Under the pieces are notes generated by a model. It was not told the origin of the DNA. It searched no databases and was given only the letters and a program-made list of their open reading frames with translations. DNA of 18,718 bases, from positions 1-18,718 of the forward strand of contig CAKRTP010000027.1 in NCBI GenBank assembly GCA_934402155.1, read 5' to 3'. Source of the DNA: an uncultured Blautia sp. (lineage in GTDB: Bacteria; Bacillota; Clostridia; Lachnospirales; Lachnospiraceae). Of the stretch, positions 16,215-18,718 are shown piece by piece; position 1 is the first letter of the stretch, and the number at the start of each line of letters is the position of its first letter. A program made the position numbers and the translations under genes.

Positions 16215-17753
16215 TTATTCAGCCATTTTTTTCTGAACCAGCTCAAACTCATCTGTGATCTCTGTGGATGGAGCTTTGGTAATAAGACTTACTACAATGA
16301 TCATCGCACTGGAAATCAGGAATGCCGGAAGGAGTTCATAGAAGTTCAGGAAGGAAACGTTTGGACGTACCAGATATTTCCATACGAAGACCATAATACC
16401 GCCGGAAACCATTCCTGCGAGAGCTCCCTGCCAGTTGGTACGCTTCCAGAACAGTGCAAAGAGCACGACCGGACCGAATACAGCACCGAAACCTGCCCAT
16501 GCAAAAGATACGATGTTGAATACAGAGCTGTCCGGGTTGCGGGCAATGATAACGGCGATAACAGCGATCGCAAGCAGAGTAACACGGTCAGTGAGCATGG
16601 TTTCCTGTTTCTTTTTATTCTTCAGGAATGTGCCGAAAAGGTCGGAAGAAACAGCAGAAGAAGCAGCTAGAAGCTGTGAATCTGCGGTGGACATCGTAGA
16701 TGCCAGGATTCCTGCCAGGATCGTACCGCCGAGCAGTGCCGGAAGTACACCGTGTGTGCTTAAGAGGTCTGCAATCTTGACGATAATAGTTTCTGAGTTA
16801 GATCCATGAAGCATTTCCAGTTCGCCGGCTTCTGTCATCCCGAGGCCAATTACACCGATCAGAACAGCGACAGCAAGGGAGATCACAACCCAGGTAGTAG
16901 CCACTCTTCTGGATAAGGAAAGTTTCTTCTCATCTTCGATCGCCATGAAACGAAGAAGGATGTGAGGCATTCCGAAATAACCAAGTCCCCATGCCAGCAT
17001 GGAAACGATGTTGATGAGCGGATAAGCTGCTTCTGTTCCTGTTTCCGGGTTGTAAGTGGTCATCATGGTAAGATATCCGGGCAGTGATTTTGCATGGCTG
17101 ATGACTGCGTCAGGACCGCCCGCTACAGATACACCGAAACAGAAGACGATGATCAGAGCAACTGACATGATAATACTCTGAATAAAATCAGTAGTTGAGG
17201 CTGCAAGAAATCCGCCAAGAGTAGTATAGGCAACAATGATTATTGCACTGATGATCATTGCAGTCAGATAATTTACTCCGAATAAACTTGCAAACAGTTT
17301 TCCGCAGGCGGCAAAGCCGGAGGCTGTGTACGGGATAAAAAAGATTACAATAAAAATAGCTCCGATCGACTGCAGGATTCTGCGGTCATCTCTGAAACGA
17401 TTGCTGAAAAAGGACGGTAAAGTGATAGAGTTTCCTGCCACATGTGTATAGAGGCGAATCCTTTTTGCTACGATTTTCCAGTTAAGATATGTACCGATCG
17501 CGAGTCCGATCGCGGTCCAGCCTGCGTCTGCAATACCTGAAAGATATGCAAGACCAGGAAGTCCCATGAGAAGCCAGCTGCTCATATCTGAAGCTTCTGC
17601 ACTCATTGCCGTTACCAGAGGTCCAAGTTTACGACCGCCCAGATAAAAATCTGAAGTATCATTGTTTTTCTTGGAACACAGATATCCGACAAAGAGCATT
17701 GCACCAAGATAGACAATGATTGCAATCATGATACAGATGTGTGCTGTTGTCAT
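16215..17753 (-). CDS. putP: Sodium/proline symporter (PutP, SSS family)
   Basis: A 512-residue inner membrane transporter with about 13 membrane segments that imports proline with sodium. Close PutP motifs are seen: FYLGGRKLGPLVTAMSAEASDMSSWLLMG split over residues 36-63, TYLNWKIVAKRIR, SITLPSFFSNRF, ASGFAACGKLF, YTTLGGFLAASTTDF and STMSTADSQLLAASS. I start at 17753 because GAGAGG lies 6 bases upstream. The longer frame from 17819 would add 22 residues that run through the leader's inverted repeat and are not part of the family. The gene converges on lrgAB. Proline is the likely substrate by motif identity, but related symporters move other solutes. Confidence 0.93.
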   Translation of the reverse strand: MTTAHICIMIAIIVYLGAMLFVGYLCSKKNNDTSDFYLGGRKLGPLVTAMSAEASDMSSWLLMGLPGLAYLSGIADAGWTAIGLAIGTYLNWKIVAKRIRLYTHVAGNSITLPSFFSNRFRDDRRILQSIGAIFIVIFFIPYTASGFAACGKLFASLFGVNYLTAMIISAIIIVAYTTLGGFLAASTTDFIQSIIMSVALIIVFCFGVSVAGGPDAVISHAKSLPGYLTMMTTYNPETGTEAAYPLINIVSMLAWGLGYFGMPHILLRFMAIEDEKKLSLSRRVATTWVVISLAVAVLIGVIGLGMTEAGELEMLHGSNSETIIVKIADLLSTHGVLPALLGGTILAGILASTMSTADSQLLAASSAVSSDLFGTFLKNKKKQETMLTDRVTLLAIAVIAVIIARNPDSSVFNIVSFAWAGFGAVFGPVVLFALFWKRTNWQGALAGMVSGGIMVFVWKYLVRPNVSFLNFYELLPAFLISSAMIIVVSLITKAPSTEITDEFELVQKKMAE

Positions 17754-17777
17754 AAAATCCTCTCCCTTCTGAATACG

Positions 17778-17797
17778 GGATGCATAAGTATGCATCC
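17778..17797. repeat. Perfect 9+9 inverted repeat in the putP leader
   Basis: GGATGCATA (17778-17786), two bases AG, then TATGCATCC (17789-17797). It lies between the putP -10 and its ribosome site, so it could be a repressor operator or a leader hairpin close to the translation start. Confidence 0.7.
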
Positions 17798-17818
17798 ACT
17801 GATATGCACATACATACA

Positions 17819-17847
17819 ATATTATTAGAAAAACTTTTAAAAGTAAA
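17819..17847 (-). promoter_or_regulatory. Candidate promoter of putP
   Basis: On the minus strand TTTACT (17842-17847), 17 bases, TAATAT (17819-17824), each 4 of 6 matches. The palindrome ACTTTTAAAAGT (17833-17844) overlaps its -35, nested within a GAAAAACTT/AAGTTTTTC pair (17828-17836, 17849-17857). Confidence 0.4.
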
Positions 17848-17904
17848 GAAGTTTTTCAGTATTAAAAATTACGTTTTTTGGAAAAAAACAATAATCGAAA
17901 AAAA

Positions 17905-17988
17905 TGCCGAAAATACTGTAAAGATAAGGGAAAAAGTAAAACAAAACGACGAAGGTTTGTCGAATTCTTCAAGAAATTGTCTGACGAA
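17905..17988 (+). promoter_or_regulatory. Cluster of Spo0A-box-like sites
   Basis: The Spo0A consensus is TGNCGAA, extended TTTGTCGAA. Here TTTGTCGAA occurs exactly at 17956-17964, TGACGAA at 17982-17988 and TGCCGAA at 17905-17911, all in the same orientation. The last two sites before the promoter sit near -70 and -44 relative to the predicted start, a usual place for activation. Confidence 0.6.
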
Positions 17989-17993
17989 TTTTG

Positions 17994-18022
17994 TTGACGT
18001 ATGTGAGCATTCTTCATAAAAT
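17994..18022 (+). promoter_or_regulatory. Promoter of the small-protein gene
   Basis: TTGACG (17994-17999), 17 bases, TAAAAT (18017-18022): 5 of 6 matches in each hexamer. It lies 6 bases after a Spo0A-like box, with a leader of about 36 bases before the TTG start. Confidence 0.65.
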
Positions 18023-18064
18023 AAGGATGAAACCTATAGTATTGCACAAACGGAGGATGGAAAA

Positions 18065-18382
18065 TTGGAAGAAAAGACAGAAGTTGCAATTGTAAATTAC
18101 ATCGAAAAAATGATGATGGAAAGGAGAGGAAAGATAGTTGAATCTGACGAGTATCTCAGGCAGGATATCGATGATCTCAGAGAACTGGAAGAAAGATATA
18201 TCAGTATGAAACTTCCCTATATGCTTCGAAGGGTGATCGATGATTATATTGCCTGCATGGAATCAAAGAGTGAAAGATATGCGGATCTTTCTTATATCAG
18301 AGGAATGGGAGATGCAATTTCGCTCCTCACAAGTATTGGTGTCCTGAACAGCCAGGAAACGCTGAGCATGAATTCAAAATAA
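18065..18382 (+). CDS. Small helical protein of unknown function (105 residues)
   Basis: I do not recognise this family. The start is TTG with GGAGG at 18052-18056, 8 bases upstream; an ATG at 18057 is out of frame. The sequence is highly charged and looks all-helical: an N-terminal helix with MMMERRGK, an acidic LRQDIDDLRELEERY helix (residues 32-46), a third helix with YMLRRVIDDYIACME, then the tail YIRGMGDAISLLTSIG. The tail recalls the YxxGxxxAxxLL ending of small uncharacterised Firmicute and phage proteins. There is no signal peptide or membrane segment. Upstream Spo0A-like boxes suggest control at the onset of sporulation or the stationary phase. No terminator separates it from the c-di-GMP riboswitch 42 bases after the stop. 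Confidence 0.75.
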   Translation: MEEKTEVAIVNYIEKMMMERRGKIVESDEYLRQDIDDLRELEERYISMKLPYMLRRVIDDYIACMESKSERYADLSYIRGMGDAISLLTSIGVLNSQETLSMNSK

Positions 18383-18424
18383 TTAATAAAATATATCGTT
18401 TATGCAATAAAAGAGCATATTTAG

Positions 18425-18527
18425 TTCAAAAAGGGCATAGCCGGAGAAATCCGGTGACGCAAAACTATAGGGTCTAAGCAAATAAACAAATGTATGACAG
18501 CCAGTTGCAGCTATAAGAGCTTTTGAG
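18425..18527 (+). ncRNA. Cyclic di-GMP-I riboswitch (GEMM-I)
   Basis: The conserved core is present in order: GGGCA (18433-18437); a CCGGA/TCCGG hairpin capped by a GAAA tetraloop (18446-18449); GACGCAAA (18456-18463); CTAT (18465-18468) closing on ATAG (18437-18440); GGGTCTAA (18470-18477); and the second arm ending in GCCAGTTGC (18500-18508). The outer P1 helix pairs TTCAAAA (18425-18431) with TTTTGAG (18521-18527). The class binds c-di-GMP and usually sits in the 5' leader of motility, adhesion or signalling genes. Here no coding sequence follows within the window. Confidence 0.88.
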
Positions 18528-18632
18528 ATTCAAAAGATAAAAAATCATTATATAATAAACGACAATCAGAAAAAATTATAGTTGTTCAGGAAAAGAAACA
18601 GTTATAGAGGTTAATTATAATTATACATAGGT

Positions 18633-18679
18633 AAAGGGCTCACAGATAATCAGGTAAATTGATTATCTGTGAGCCCTTT
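18633..18679. terminator. Perfect 20-bp hairpin, likely bidirectional terminator
   Basis: Bases 18633-18652 pair without mismatch with 18660-18679 around a 7-base loop. The stem starts with AAAGGGC and ends with GCCCTTT, giving a short U-tract in both directions. It stands between the riboswitch transcript and the convergent tRNA gene, and could end both. Confidence 0.75.
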
Positions 18680-18694
18680 AAGCTGTTCCATAAG

Positions 18695-18718
18695 TGGACC
18701 TGAGGGGAATCGAACCCC
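18695..18718 (-). tRNA. 3' end of a tRNA gene (partial, isotype not determinable)
   Basis: On the minus strand the T arm reads GGGG-TTCGATT-CCCC(T) followed by a 7-base acceptor strand CAGGTCC and discriminator A (18695). CCA is not encoded. The anticodon lies outside the window, so the amino acid is unknown; the tRNA-like end of a tmRNA is a less likely alternative. Confidence 0.8.

Larger units (their letters stand above)
17754..18064. promoter_or_regulatory. Divergent control region between putP and the small-protein gene (311 bases)
   Basis: No real gene is seen here. From left to right it holds the putP leader with a 9+9 inverted repeat (17778-17797), the putP promoter (17819-17847) with nested palindromes, an A-rich stretch, three Spo0A-box-like sites (17905-17988), and the promoter of the small-protein gene (17994-18022). 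It is clearly richer in A and T than the coding sequence around it. Confidence 0.7.
18383..18694. other. AT-rich non-coding stretch holding a riboswitch and a long hairpin (312 bases)
   Basis: There is no reading frame with a plausible start and ribosome site. From 18540 to 18692 the plus strand has no ATG at all. The only recognised parts are the c-di-GMP riboswitch (18425-18527), an alternative hairpin right after it (18520-18536) and the terminator-like 20-bp stem (18633-18679). The stretch 18537-18632 is A/T-rich with no structure I can support. No strong promoter was seen between 18383 and 18424. Confidence 0.7.

Noticed and set aside
17754..17819. 22-residue N-terminal extension of the PutP protein
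   Set aside because: It would translate the leader's inverted repeat and ribosome site; ATG at 17753 has GAGAGG at the right distance and matches the family start.
17780..18019. 79-codon frame on the plus strand between putP and the small-protein gene
   Set aside because: There is no ribosome site; it runs through the putP promoter, the Spo0A-like boxes and the downstream promoter, and its Lys/Asn-rich translation follows the A-rich DNA.

Overview
The window looks like chromosomal core sequence from a spore-forming, low-to-moderate GC Firmicute of the Clostridia, most likely a Lachnospiraceae gut anaerobe (Blautia/Ruminococcus/Dorea type). The evidence is a sporulation sigma factor G gene next to a YlmC/YmxH-family gene, strong AGGAGG ribosome sites with ATG, GTG and TTG starts, the clostridial order YqeG - shikimate kinase - EF-P, an AlaA-type transaminase beside an NADP-type glutamate dehydrogenase, and Spo0A-box-like sites. 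The genus is an inference from these features; no database search was possible.

Layout. 1-3766 (+): the 3' part of a sucrose/beta-glucoside-type PTS permease (EIIC-EIIA), a terminator, then a LacI-family regulator closely followed by a two-domain polyphosphate:AMP phosphotransferase. 3776-4228 (-): nrdR, converging on a shared terminator. 4350-5497 (+): a YlmC/YmxH-family gene and sigG, with candidate sporulation-sigma promoters. 5585-8445: gdhA (-) and alaA (+), divergent around a 305-base spacer. 8577-10966 (+): citrate synthase, YqeG-family HAD phosphatase and a divergent shikimate kinase, closely spaced, followed by efp with its own promoter. 11737-14925 (+): an aldo/keto reductase with a C-terminal ferredoxin-like domain, then ppk1. 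15075-16125 (+): lrgA-lrgB. 16215-17753 (-): a PutP-type sodium/solute symporter. 17754-18718: an AT-rich stretch with a putative Spo0A-controlled small-protein gene, a c-di-GMP-I (GEMM-I) riboswitch with no coding sequence behind it inside the window, a 20-bp perfect hairpin, and the 3' end of a tRNA on the minus strand.

How the genes work together. Citrate synthase starts the route to 2-oxoglutarate, glutamate dehydrogenase aminates it to glutamate, and AlaA passes the amino group to pyruvate, so 5585-9938 reads as an ammonia-assimilation and carbon-backbone block. Ppk1 makes polyphosphate from ATP, and the PPK2-type enzyme at 2294 spends it to regenerate ADP from AMP, so the window holds both halves of a polyphosphate energy loop about 9 kb apart. 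LrgAB and PutP are convergent membrane systems sharing a terminator zone.

Most of the window is ordinary core genome. The region most worth a second look is 17900-18690, where Spo0A-like boxes, an unknown small protein and an apparently orphan c-di-GMP riboswitch lie in a row. Smaller points of interest are a short leader reading frame before the citrate synthase gene, a shikimate kinase with three altered signature positions, and several unexplained inverted repeats.
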